NCBI GenBank assembly: GCA_963678705.1
Contig: OY783219.1
Span: 11,098,001 to 11,162,000 of the forward strand
DNA: 64,000 nucleotides
Reading direction: 5' to 3'
Source: Panorpa germanica
Taxonomy: Eukaryota; Arthropoda; Insecta; Mecoptera; Panorpidae
The translations under genes were made by a program, and so were the position numbers. Shown in pieces: positions 34,650 to 44,229 of the stretch. Position 1 is the stretch's first letter. Each line of letters begins with the position of its first letter. The notes beneath the pieces are model-generated. The model made no database searches. It had not been told where the DNA came from and saw nothing but the letters and a program-made list of their open reading frames with translations.

Positions 34650-34845
34650 AGACCTATCCTGATCCTAAAATGGATCTTTGCTCCTCTTTTCGTTCTGAAA
34701 ACAGTAAAGTGAACCTCGTCTCATACTAAACATTATTACATGACCCTCGCTTGATCCTAACTGAAATAATGATTCTCGTCTTATTTTAAGTCTGAGCTGT
34801 TTTATTACTATGTGAACCTCATTTAAACCTGAGATGGACAAAAGG
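34650..34845. repeat. Degenerate tandem repeat, ~35-46 bp units
   Basis: The motif GTGAACCTCGTCTNATNCTAA recurs imperfectly at about 34709, 34740, 34772 and 34813 with CCTGA/CTGAG-type endings. The units have diverged strongly and vary in length. Confidence 0.45.
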
Positions 34846-34910
34846 AATGTTAAGAAATGTATTTATACCTGTATGACATGGATTTTATTGTTAAGGGATG
34901 ATTATGAAAT

Positions 34911-34970
34911 AATGAGTTAGAGAGAGATCGATAGATGCAATAATGAGTTAGATAGAGATAGATAGTGTTA
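34911..34970. repeat. Two ~28 bp tandem units
   Basis: AATAATGAGTTAGAGAGAGA.. and AATAATGAGTTAGATAGAGA.. lie next to each other and end in GATAGAT words. Confidence 0.65.
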
Positions 34971-35464
34971 AATTTACTTACGTAAATTATAGAAAATTAA
35001 GTCCTCTATCAGATTGATAATAACTATCTTTGTTTTAGAACCCACTGATACGGAAATATTATAAAAAAAATCATTTTTAACCAGCATATTTTCAAGATGG
35101 AGGCCTTTCAGTTCTATTTCCGCATTTAATTTTATTTCTGGATTCGAAACTATAGTCTAAAAACGTTAAATTTAGGTAAAAAATAAATCAAAACGTTTTG
35201 TAATAAATATTATATAAAATTTAAGTAAGTTTAATTTATATAGAATGTAACTAATATCTAACATAACATGCTCATGTTGTGCTAAGTGGATTAACATAAA
35301 TATGTTATTGAGTAATCCATTATACTCATTGTAGACAGGAGCGCCGAGAGGAGGCTGAAAGAGGGTACATTTGCATCTCCCTGTCATGAAGGAAAATACA
35401 CAGAAAAAGATTAGGATGTAAACATTTTATTATTCAAGTCACTGTTTTCAAGTTTTCCTATGAG

Positions 35465-35508
35465 CACTGAGCAAGTACCTTCCTGAAAGTAATCCTGCCG
35501 ACGCCCAT
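35465..35508 (-). repeat. Dispersed 44 bp homology to 51.35 kb
   Basis: This block and 51353-51396 agree at about 33 of 44 positions, with TGAGCA, CTGAA.GTAATCCTGCCG and C.CCAT/CTCAT in common. On the minus strand the 51 kb copy opens RKMVEEDIEFIDKVNNNLDA, which could be a decayed LINE or gene remnant. I cannot name the family. Confidence 0.35.
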
Positions 35509-36242
35509 GAGTGTCCCCTTTCCCGTGGGCTTACGTATATATCTTAGACAATATAATAACAAATGAACGTTATAAAGAAAAATGTATTTTTAAGAGAAAC
35601 TTTTATCTCACGAAGTAATTCTAATAAGTACACAATTGTGAAAATTAGTTCAACTTTTCTTGAACTTTAACTTGTGGAGTGAAGTAGCAGCACAACTATA
35701 TTGTGTTGTGCTGGGCTGGGCTGGGAGTATCAAAAGCCAGTTCTCAGACTCCCAGAGTATAACTAATTAACGTACTAACTTAACTTAATTAATTATACAG
35801 AATAATTATATAGAAACAGTTTACCAGTTTCATTCTGCAGCATTGCAGTTGAATCGGAGTAAATTACATATGCGGCACATAGAAACAAAGTGGAGTATAT
35901 GTCAAAATATCTTATTTTGTGGGAACTGGTGTAAATCATAATTTTCAATATGATCTGACTTCTCTCTAATTTCCATACGCAGCATTATTTTTATCATGTG
36001 GAAAAGTCCTTGAAACCTTGATTTAAATATTTTCGGGTTGGAAGGCGGTTTCATTTGACCGCCATCTCAAAAAAAAAATGTGTTTCTTTTGTCTTTTTAT
36101 TTAGAGTTTAAGGTGATTTCAACATCAAGGTCATGTTCGCCTTTCGTATGCTTAAATTTGCTTCAATCAGTTTTTTTGCACTAAAAAACTCGAGCACTGT
36201 TTCATTTCCTTTGGCATGTCCTAATTCGCCGTCGCTTAAATA

Positions 36243-36279
36243 CGCTTGCAGTGTGCAACAGGCCTTAGAACAGAATGCT
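36243..36279. repeat. Short dispersed repeat, copy 2
   Basis: Partner of 33602-33637. The preceding ATTCGCCGTCGCTTAAATAC is also partly shared (AATTCGCTTTATTAC). Confidence 0.45.
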
Positions 36280-36370
36280 GTTCAGTTCTTTTGACATCTA
36301 AAACGAAAAATATAATAGAAAATATAAAAGGAAATGTAAAAGATACATAATGTAAAATCAATAGTATTTA

Positions 36371-36728
36371 TCTTCTTAATATATATAAATTACGTGTCAC
36401 GTTGTTCCTCCGCGATGGACTCCTAAACTACTTAACCGATTTTAATCAAATTTGTACACCCTGTGCAGTTTGATCCAACTTGAAAGATAGGATAGCTTAC
36501 ATCTTAATTTATTTATCTTATTGCTAATTATTTGTCTATTAATTATCTGTATATGACATATGACATCGGGTGACGATGATGGCGACATCTGTTGACTAGA
36601 TTGAGTAAATATTCTGTTGAGTAAATCGAAATCTGTTGACTAGATTGAGTAAATATTCAATAGATGGCGCTATGTAATGTAATATGACAAAAACGTTAGG
36701 CACAGCAACGCGTGGCCGGGACAGCTAG
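36371..36728 (+). mobile_element. Helitron-like non-autonomous element, 358 bp
   Basis: It begins TCTTCTTAATATATATAAAT after an A and ends GGCCGGGACAGCTAG before a T, so it has the TC...CTAG ends and A|T insertion site expected for Helitrons. The blocks CGATGGACTCCTAAACTACT and TAACCGATTTTAATCAAATT and the end CAACGCGTGGCCGGG belong to a repeat class widespread in insects. A clear 3' hairpin is not obvious. Inside, a 28 bp stretch (36587-36614) is repeated perfectly at 36631-36658. Confidence 0.65.
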
Positions 36729-36729
36729 T

Positions 36730-37778
36730 AATCTATAATTAAAAAATGAAAATAAAATCAAACAAATTGAAATATACATAAAAAAAATAAGTAGCAAGTA
36801 GCTGCACACCATAGTTAGATGACTAACTTTTCTTTACCAATGACATTATTGGTTGACATTATTTACAAGACCTCGGCATCTACAAATATTAAATGAATTA
36901 AGCTAGAAACAAAATCTAAAAAAGTTACTGATCTAAAGTTTGTTTAGCTTGAAACTGTTGCAACAAAAAAATAAAATTTATTTTAAAATTTGTTTTAAAT
37001 CTAAATATAATATAATACTTTAACACATTATCTAGACTGTCTCTCTCTCTCTTTTTTTAAACTTTCTTGTGGAACTCTAAAGAGGGTATACACTTTTAAA
37101 ACAAGATATTTTTTGTCTGGTGGGTGTCTTTGGTCAACTTTTATAATAAATCGCTAAAATAAAGTTCACTTTGCAATCTACGTTGTCTCCACTTTGTATA
37201 TTATGTAGTCTTAAATTTAGATACAGTGATTCTCAACTGTTATGAAATATATCTTACTTATCATGATAGCCTATCTGTGCTAGATTAAGACCATTCCTTA
37301 AGACTTATTTACCGATTTCTAATATTGAAATTATTACCAATGCAAATCGATTAAAGGATGAGGTTTTTTTTTGTTCTGTATATTTTTTATTCATTGGATA
37401 TATCATTTCTTTATTACCAATATATACTCGTAATAGCTATTCATTCAGTTTACTTAATAATTCAATTTATTTAAACATTTCTTTTCTTTTCGATTCGATA
37501 TGTAAGAAACGGCAACACAAACTTGTTTCAAATTCTCTATATATTGTCGAAATTGCGAGAGTTCGGCAAACTTATGACTAAAAGAAGTTATAAGAGCCGC
37601 ATAAATGGTGATACGATGGTGAATTTTATTTTATTTGTTACAATATGCATTATAAAACTATGTGAGAGAAAGTGCTTTTCCATTGTATCGCAGATTTATA
37701 TGGAACAATCTGTCTTAACCATGAGTCGACGGCGAACTCTCGTAATTTAAACTATATCTCTTTGAAATTAGTTATATA
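36730..37778. other. Unassigned AT-rich interval
   Basis: CAGTGATTCTCAACTG at 37225 is a hAT-type left terminus with no matching right end. A (CT)n tract lies at 37038-37052. No gene recognised. Confidence 0.4.
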
Positions 37779-38161
37779 GCACATGGGCTAAAAAGTCCTG
37801 GGCCTAACAAAGAAAACACAGTTTTTTTGGTTTAAAATTAGCTTTATTCATCAACGTAATCTCCATCAAGAGCAACGCAATCATTCCAGCGCCGCTCTAA
37901 CATTTCAATACCACTTTTGTAGAACGATTTATCTTTTACCTCAAAATAGGCCTCAGTTTCAGCGATAACCTCTTCATTCGTGCGAAATTTCTTACCGGCG
38001 AGCATTTTTTTCAGGTCTGCGAACAGGCAGTAGTCGCTGGGAGCCAAATCTGGCGAATACGATGAATGTTCGAGCAATTCGAAGTTCAATTCATGTAGTT
38101 TTGCCATTGTTTTGATTGACTTGTGACACGGTGCGTTGTCACTATTGATAGTTGATAGCAC
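37779..38161 (-). pseudogene. mariner transposase, C-terminal third, with 3' TIR
   Basis: The minus-strand frame at 37844-38161 (105 codons) contains DNAPCHKSIKTMAKLHE and SPDLAPSDY. The Asp of DNAP and the Asp of PSDY are 34 residues apart, the D34D spacing of mariner transposases, and the frame ends WNDCVALDGDYVDE, a normal mariner C-terminus. Downstream lies the likely terminal repeat CACATGGGCTAAAAAGTCCT (37780 onward, minus-strand 3' end) beside TATATA. The N-terminal DNA-binding region and first catalytic Asp are absent: the frame stops being mariner at about 38161, next to a LINE-A 3' end. It cannot encode an active enzyme. Confidence 0.88.
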
Positions 38162-38184
38162 TTAAACTAATATATTACATTTAT

Positions 38185-38425
38185 GTAATTTATTTATTGT
38201 AATGTTTTTGCCATTCGGCACTACATTATTCCGCCTTAAATCAATAAATTACATATCATTGTGGTTAAGTACATATTACATATTACATTTATATACATTT
38301 TTATAACACATAATTTATACAATATAATATAATTCTTTTTCTACATTTTTCATAATTCTATTTTAAATTCTTCCATCATTGCTTCTGCAATAACTTCCTT
38401 ATCTGTTTGTTTTAAAAAATTAATC
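38185..38425 (-). mobile_element. LINE-A 3' end, copy joined to mariner
   Basis: On the minus strand KEVIAEAMMEEFKIEL and a stop (38345-38410) precede an AT-rich UTR and the terminus TTAAGGCGGAATAATGTAGT, GCCGAATGGCAAAAACATT and ACAATAAATAAATTACAT. The tail points straight into the truncated mariner. LINE insertion may therefore have accompanied loss of the mariner 5' part, since no mariner sequence is recognised on the far side. Confidence 0.7.
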
Positions 38426-38672
38426 AATTAATAATACATGGGGCCATATTTCAATAGGCGAAAGATCCGTATTTAGCATTATTCTTTAATTTAAGCTAAA
38501 AAGTCGTATATCACTGTTAATGATAATATTGAATAGTTAGCTCCAATTAAGGAAATATGAAATTCAAGAAGAAGCTGCTAACCTCTTTCTTTAGTAGTTA
38601 ACTAGTGGATAACTCTTAATAATTATCTATAAAAATTGTATATTGATTGAAAAACAGATGGATGTAGTAATC

Positions 38673-38767
38673 GATTCGCATTCGAATCGCAGTCGAATCG
38701 CAGTCAAATCGCAGTCGAATCGCTGTCGAATCGCAGTCAAATCGCAGTCGAATCGCAGTCGAATCGC
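38673..38767. repeat. 11 bp minisatellite, ~8.6 units
   Basis: Units of GAATCGCAGTC (variants GATTCGCATTC, AAATCGCAGTC, GAATCGCTGTC) run head to tail from 38673. Because the unit is not a multiple of 3 but contains no stop in any used phase, both strands stay open (for example SNRSRIAVKSQ on the plus strand). The array is CpG-rich for its surroundings. Its left flank AAAAACAGATGGATGTAGTA matches AAAAACAGATGGACGTAGTA at 16653. Confidence 0.95.
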
Positions 38768-38769
38768 GT

Positions 38770-39540
38770 ACTTTAATAGCGGATCACAGATTAAGAATTT
38801 CCGTTTAACAGTAAAGACAAATAATAAAACTCTTACATGTGTTTTCTTCCACTTTGTTCTGTAGTACAGTATTTCTGTAGTACTTTTAAATCTGATATCA
38901 GTCACATTGTTCGTGTCAAAACGAATAAAGAAAAACTAACTGCAAAACTCTCTACTACGTCATAGTACCACTTTTCTAACTTTCTACTTCTTTTTAAGTT
39001 TATTTATTTTTTTATTCTGGTTTTTAAAAACTTTTTTCTTATAATTTTAATTAAGTTAATGAAGTATATTTTAGATTATATCAAATTTTACTACCTGTTT
39101 CAACTTGTGAAAAGTATTAAAATGACATTAAATATAATATAATAATAACTTTTTTTTACCTTTATATAACGAAATGATAAAATGTTGTGAGTGGTTCAAG
39201 CAAGTATTCTAGATATGTCCCTTGCCCTAGGCACTATTCCGACCGTCCGTGGTTTTGTTACATTGTTGGACTTTTTAAAAGTGTTGAAAAGATTTGACAC
39301 CTGTACGTGGGTTTACCGCAAGAGGGCATTTATATTTTTAATAATGTCTTCTTTAATAATAACTCTTCATAATTTATTTGAGCTCTTTATTATGAAAATG
39401 AGAAAAATTCATTTTAGAAAAAATTCGCTAGTAAACTAACCATCTAAGGTAAAATATTCGAAGCAAAAAACATTTTACATGTTCGTTTCTTGTCTAAATT
39501 TCGGTAAAAAGCGTTATTTGTTTAAAAATATGCTTGTAGT
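38770..39540. other. Unassigned interval with one 82-codon frame
   Basis: The plus frame at 39191-39439 (from ATG, SILDMSLALGTIPTVRGFVT) shows no known motif. A less AT-rich part, CCTTGCCCTAGGCACTATTC, lies at 39221. Confidence 0.35.
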
Positions 39541-39544
39541 GCTG

Positions 39545-39625
39545 CTTCAAACTTGCTAGCTGGCTATAAGCTAATTTTAAGGTTTATTTTTCACCAATCA
39601 CAAAGAAATTGTAATGCATTAAGAT
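39545..39625 (+). repeat. DR-2 monomer
   Basis: CAAACTTGCTAGCTGGCTAT, AAGCTAATTTTAAGGTTTAT and AGAAATTGTAATGCATTAAG occur in DR-2 order. Confidence 0.55.
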
Positions 39626-39831
39626 AAAAAATAATGTGTAAGATAAAAATTAAAATATTCACAGCGAAAAACTATTTCGTATTCTGTTTTCGGTTACATT
39701 CTTGTCAAAATTTCGGTAAATTGTAAAAATTTGTGGACCTATGAAGTCTTAGATGCTTACTAAGTGAGCGATTATGACTTACACATCTATTAAACTTTGA
39801 TAAAAACCTAACTTAGAAAATACACCTAAGA

Positions 39832-39880
39832 TGTGGCGTCAATCATAAATGCTCTCGGTGATTGTACCGCCGTTGAATTA
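39832..39880 (-). repeat. SINE 5' head fragment
   Basis: GGCGTCAATCATAAATGCTC and TCGGTGATTGTACCGCCG resemble the 5' end of the SINE in minus orientation (GGCGTCAAGCATCAATGCTC, TCGCCCACTGTGTCGTC). Confidence 0.4.
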
Positions 39881-40094
39881 GGGTATTATGTGACATTTGT
39901 TGAGAAATTAATAGTTATTAATTATAATATTTTATCATACTGTTTACAACAGTTAATTAGAGTTCATGCCCACCAACTCTTTTAATTTTAAGTTTTTGTT
40001 TTAATTTTTAATTGTATGTTTTAGCTACGTTTTTTCCAGTGTTCTAGTTTTTAGTTTAATTTTTAATACACTTATTGCGCCAACGTATTTTGAA

Positions 40095-40260
40095 ATAATT
40101 GTTTTGCCTTTCGGCTTTGCAATCTCCTTTGCATTCCATTTAATTTAATTTGCACTAAACAAACTTAATTTACTATTAAAATCTATCTTCCTCTCGTTTA
40201 TCCTCATTACTTCTTTTTCTTTTTCTCCTTACTTCCGCCATTTATCCTCTTCCTTCACTG
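40095..40260 (-). mobile_element. LINE-A 3' UTR fragment (AAAGCCGAAAGGCAAAA subtype)
   Basis: The minus strand is purine-rich (GAAGGAAGAGGATAAATGGC, GAGAGGAAGATAG) and ends GGAGATTGCAAAGCCGAAAG then GCAAAACAATTA. This 3' tip differs from the GCCGAATGGCAAAAAC tip of the 38.2 and 60.6 kb copies, so at least two subfamilies are present. Confidence 0.65.
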
Positions 40261-40339
40261 ACGTGCATCAGTAATATGCTTTATTTAATATTAATTATTA
40301 TCTGTAATTTATATTGAATATAATTATTTTACTTATGAT

Positions 40340-40625
40340 CCCAGGTGGGAAATTGTCTTACAATGCATGTTTCACATTTGGTAGCTCATCATAAGCTAAT
40401 TCTAAGGCTAATTCATTTCTACCTGGGTGATAGGTCGCAGATTATAAAGTCATTCGATAAAACATAACATTTGTTCTTATGTTTTAAATTTCAGAAAATT
40501 TATAGTATGTATACTAGTAAAATTAAAAGATAAAAGTGAAGCTAAAATGAAACGTACAATTTCTGGGTAGAAATTGAATTTTTGAATTAGCTTGTGATAA
40601 GATTACAAGTGGCAGCATATGTAGG
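40340..40625. repeat. DR-2 monomers in opposite orientation
   Basis: A plus-strand monomer (TTTCACATTTGGTAGCTCAT, CATAAGCTAATTCTAAGG, TTCTACCTGGG at 40369-40432) is followed about 130 bp on by a minus-strand part (TTCTGGGTAGAAATTG, AATTAGCTTGTGATAAG at 40560-40607). The pair forms an imperfect inverted repeat, which suggests these are the arms of one element. Confidence 0.5.
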
Positions 40626-40629
40626 AAAT

Positions 40630-41500
40630 AATTACGCATATTTCCATATGCTATACTCTTCTTGGAAATATATATACATAAATGTAAATCTGAAACTAAA
40701 AGAGTAGGTGGAAATAATATTTTATACTGACTGAAACATTATATATCTGCAAAAGAAGCTACATATTTTTAAAGACACAATTTGAATGGATAAAGAGGTT
40801 ATGTGCTCATGCTTCGTTCTAATTTTCTAATTAGTATTTCCACTACTATAAATTTTGGTTACGTGTTATACTATGAAATTAAGAAATGAGTTACAGCTAG
40901 CTAAGAACTTTTATCTTAATTTTATAGTAGGAATACCCTATATTATTTGCCCTTCATTAATATACTAGATCCATGAGTCGAAAGTAATACGTTCAACTAA
41001 CATAATTAATAATTCTCAACTGAACAAACTAACGTAGAATTTAATTTTAAATAAACTCCTCGTACCTTGATTAAAAAATATGAAATAGAAGTAAAAAATA
41101 ATGTAAATGCAGCAATTCACAATGCACCGTGAAGTTATTGTTAGTAATTTGTATATGAGTTTAATAATAATAACATGGATGGGTAATGGATGAATAAGAT
41201 CGATGTATGGAAGAGGGATGAATACTGGAAGCATATAGAAAATTGATGGCATGTTTGGTTGTATGGATTGTGAAGACCAGGGTTTTAAAAACTAGTGTCA
41301 GTGAAACAATTTTTTTAACTGAAATTTTATTATAATTCTAACAACAACCTCAATTGTAAAGAAACCGATTGTGGTTGTTTCATTTCAGAGAAATATGATT
41401 CAGAGAATATGATAACGTTTTTTTCTAGATCACATCCGGGACCAGATTCAAAAGTTTAATAATTTAGATCAGTACTAACTTAATTGAAGCTTGTTATAAA
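40630..41500. other. Unassigned AT-rich interval
   Basis: The minus-strand 78-codon frame (41016-41252) is Ile/Leu/Tyr/Phe-rich low-complexity translation, not a recognised membrane protein. Confidence 0.45.
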
Positions 41501-41511
41501 CCTTGGATGTT

Positions 41512-41643
41512 TCTTATGGACTTTATTAATAAAACTAATTGAATCTCTTTATTTTAAGTACCCATACTCGTGTCTATAAGTTGTAAATTATGTATTGTAA
41601 TTGTATATATTGTTTAAAGTGCTAATAACTGTTGAAAGTTGGT
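41512..41643 (+). mobile_element. LINE-F, 132 bp 5'-truncated insertion with 11 bp TSD
   Basis: Encodes DFINKTN, a stop in place of one residue, ISLF and the normal stop (41520-41558), then the LINE-F 3' UTR (AAGTACCCATACTCGTGTCT, TAAATTATGTATTGTAATTG, TAACTGTTGAAAGTTG). CCTTGGATGTT is perfectly duplicated at 41501-41511 and 41644-41654, so both insertion boundaries are set. The 3' UTR aligns with copy 3 at 45945-46058. Confidence 0.8.
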
Positions 41644-41659
41644 CCTTGGATGTTACTTT

Positions 41660-42175
41660 ACTTTCTCAGCTAATTGTATAACTTAACTAAGCGAAAGACC
41701 TATTTTTGTATTATGTATTCAACGTCCAGTTCATTATTGAGATACTTTCGAAGGTTGAGTTTTGAACGACGAAAACAATTTTTGAGTAATATGCATTCCA
41801 GCGCTGTTTATCAGCGTAATAATTTTGTTCGGTTAGATTTATTAGTTACCCGCGTACTAAATCAGATAAATGGTATACTTTTACATATAATTAATATAAC
41901 TAATACACTAATGAATTAATTAATATTAAATTAATATAACTAAAAGCATTCTGTAGCCTTGGAGCCTTGGATGTTTCTATGGCTTTGGTAGTTATTATCA
42001 ACTGCAGCGCTACGTTTTCCAAGTTTGCGAAAGGAACATAAACCTCGGTTTTCTAACAACCAAACTCATGTATATTTTCGATTAATTTTAAGCTAGCATT
42101 AAATTAAAAAAAAAAATTGTACTTAAAATTTAACAAGTGTCAAATTACAAAAATGAATATAGTGTTATTGTATAT
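41660..42175. other. Unassigned interval
   Basis: The 81-codon frame at 41674-41919 has no known motif. CCTTGGATGTTTCTATGG at 41965 is a third near-copy of the LINE-F target motif. Confidence 0.4.
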
Positions 42176-42360
42176 TTTTTAATTTATTTATTTAGCCTTG
42201 ACATTTATTCGTCATCATCACACCACCTTCAAACATTTTGATTTCATATTTTAACATGACATTTATTATTCTATTTTAGTATTGTCTAAATATTTAAATA
42301 ATTCACTAATTAATTTCGAATAACTTAACAAAAATTTAGTATTAACAGGGAAATTATATT
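42176..42360 (-). mobile_element. LINE-B 3' end, copy 2
   Basis: The minus strand matches 29110-29282: GTTAATACTAAATTTTTGTT, AATTAGTGAATTATTTAAAT, ATGTTTGAAGGTGGTGTGAT, GACGAATAAATGTCAAG and an AAATAAATAAATT tail. Only 3' UTR and the last codons remain. Confidence 0.8.
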
Positions 42361-42364
42361 TATA

Positions 42365-43310
42365 TCACTTCACTTTTAAATGTAAAAATTTATTAATATA
42401 TGAAAAAGGTTGTTCCTCCAAGCTTTGAACTGCAGATGTTGTTTACTAGAAATATACATATCTATCAGACTTTTACAAAATGATATCAAATTGTAGATTC
42501 AAAATAACAGCCTGGTAAAAGTTAAGTTGAAAAATATTTTTACATACATGTTTTATGCAATGTTTTTATCAATATTTATTCCACATTAAATTACCATTTT
42601 AAACTTTTGTTTGGAATCATTTGTCTTCACCATATTATAGGCAAAACGCTGCTGAAGTCTGGGCCTCCTCTTTTCCTCTGGGACGACTGTTGGAGCATAG
42701 ATTTTAATTCTAGATTGCTATGTATACATAAAGAAATGAATTAAATTCGGTTTTAACATTTGTTAAACTAGAAAATAAAATGAGAAATTAATGTAAATAG
42801 ATTGTCAAGTCAAGAAGGCAATACAATAAAATAAGTACATACTTAATATGCGATTATACTACTATTTACGATTATCATTGGAATTAGTTATTTCTTTTTG
42901 TACAAAAGGTTGCACTCCCCTTCAATAATAATAAGAACTGACTCTTTCAAAACAGAAAGAAATAGACGTGATCATTAATTCGAAAAGCGGGTCATATTTT
43001 CTTTATTCTAGTTGCGAAACATAAAGCATGTAAATGCTTACACAGAACCTATTGCTAGTGCAATACACAGCATACAGCTGTTCAGATGTTTCAGCAGATA
43101 TTCGGCTGGTATTAATTTTAGAAACATACTGAATTACTCAGTATATGTAGGAATGGAATGCATAAGCAGCAAGAGATCGATTTGAAATTTCATTATTGAT
43201 TTGGATTACCACTATTCTACATTTTGTATGTTTTACTGTAATAGCCTGATGTTGGGTAACGCTTTTTCGAATTTAGCGTATTTTGTTTACAGAATTTACT
43301 TTTTTTTTCA
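42365..43310. other. Unassigned interval
   Basis: A less AT-rich patch, GAAGTCTGGGCCTCCTCTTT (42654), is the only conspicuous part. No gene recognised. Confidence 0.4.
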
Positions 43311-43311
43311 A

Positions 43312-43430
43312 TTTAATTTATTTAACGACGGTTTATTTCCGATACAATAACGATTATATATGTACATAATGAATTTATCTTGACTCGAAGACACAACAGA
43401 CAGCGTCAATTAATGCTCCCAGTGCCGTCA
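43312..43430 (-). repeat. SINE copy with internal deletion
   Basis: The 3' end TTTAACGACGGTTTATTTCC and the 5' part GAAGACACAACAGACAGCGT, CAATTAATGCTCCCAGTGCC and GTCA are both present, but most of the ~150 bp body and the B-box core are lost. Same orientation as the 14.8 kb copy. Confidence 0.65.
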
Positions 43431-43439
43431 CATAATTGG

Positions 43440-44090
43440 CTATGGTTTGTTGTTTAATAAAATTGATTAAATGTTTATAATCTTTTTAAATAGATTTTTT
43501 TTCAATTTGGTGACTCTAAGAGTTTATAGTGACCTCTTTTTAATCCGTCACGTTCGGGACTACAACTGCGCCGGTTTAATGATTTTACGGAATTATAGAA
43601 CGTCATTATAGTTTTGACGGTAGTACCAAAAATAAATTAAACTAGATAAAAATGAAAACTATGATTTAAACATGTATTTGCTATTTTTATGCATTTTCTA
43701 AACCTATGCAGACGACATTAATATATAAAAAAGTATTGTGCTGGATTTAAGGAAATAGAATATTAATTTCAATCTACTCTATGTCAAGAACAAATTTTAA
43801 TCTAGAATGCCGGATTAGGAAAAGGTTACTTCAGTATCTTTTAACTTATTCATCTTAAAAGTTTGTCGAAAGTTTTAAAATTATTAGGCGGTAATATATG
43901 CATACTTCTCAGATCACGTACTATATTTCGATCATATGTGAGTTAAAATTACATTGTAAAAACATTTACAAAGTGATTTTTTAAATAAAGTAACAGTAGC
44001 GGCCAATTTTTTGTTTGTTTGTAAGCAATTGTAATAGACTGGCAGTATTCTCTTAATATATATCTTTATTTCTATGAAGAAAATTGACTC
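43440..44090. other. Unassigned AT-rich interval
   Basis: No coding, RNA or repeat feature recognised. Confidence 0.45.
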
Positions 44091-44094
44091 TTTT

Positions 44095-44225
44095 CAAGCT
44101 TACTAGCTTATTATAAGCTAATTGGAATATTGATTTTCTACCACTCACATAGACATGGTAATGCAGTATACAATATTCAACTTGCTGGCGTACTGCAAGC
44201 TAACTTAATTTCGTTTCATTTCGAC
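44095..44225 (+). repeat. DR-2: ~1.6 tandem monomers, ~85 bp period
   Basis: CTTACTAGCTTATTATAAGC at 44098 recurs as CTTGCTGGCGTACTGCAAGC at about 44183. Each is followed by CTAA...TTTCTACC or TTTCGACC, with GGTAATGCAGTATACAA between them. Confidence 0.6.
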
Positions 44226-44229
44226 CTGG

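Noticed and set aside
35688-35715. Hairpin CAGCACAAC..GTTGTGCTG as a terminator or small RNA
   Set aside because: A 9 bp stem is not exceptional in 64 kb, and nothing around it supports a function.
29809-37238. GTTGAGAAGCACTG (29809) and CAGTGATTCTCAAC (37225) as hAT ends
   Set aside because: They point away from each other and no partner ends or hAT coding lie near either. They were kept only as orphan scraps.
38627-38905. Frames on both strands with SNRSRIAVKSQ or CDLTAIRQRF repeats, as if a repeat protein
   Set aside because: Created by the 11 bp minisatellite, which is open in both directions.
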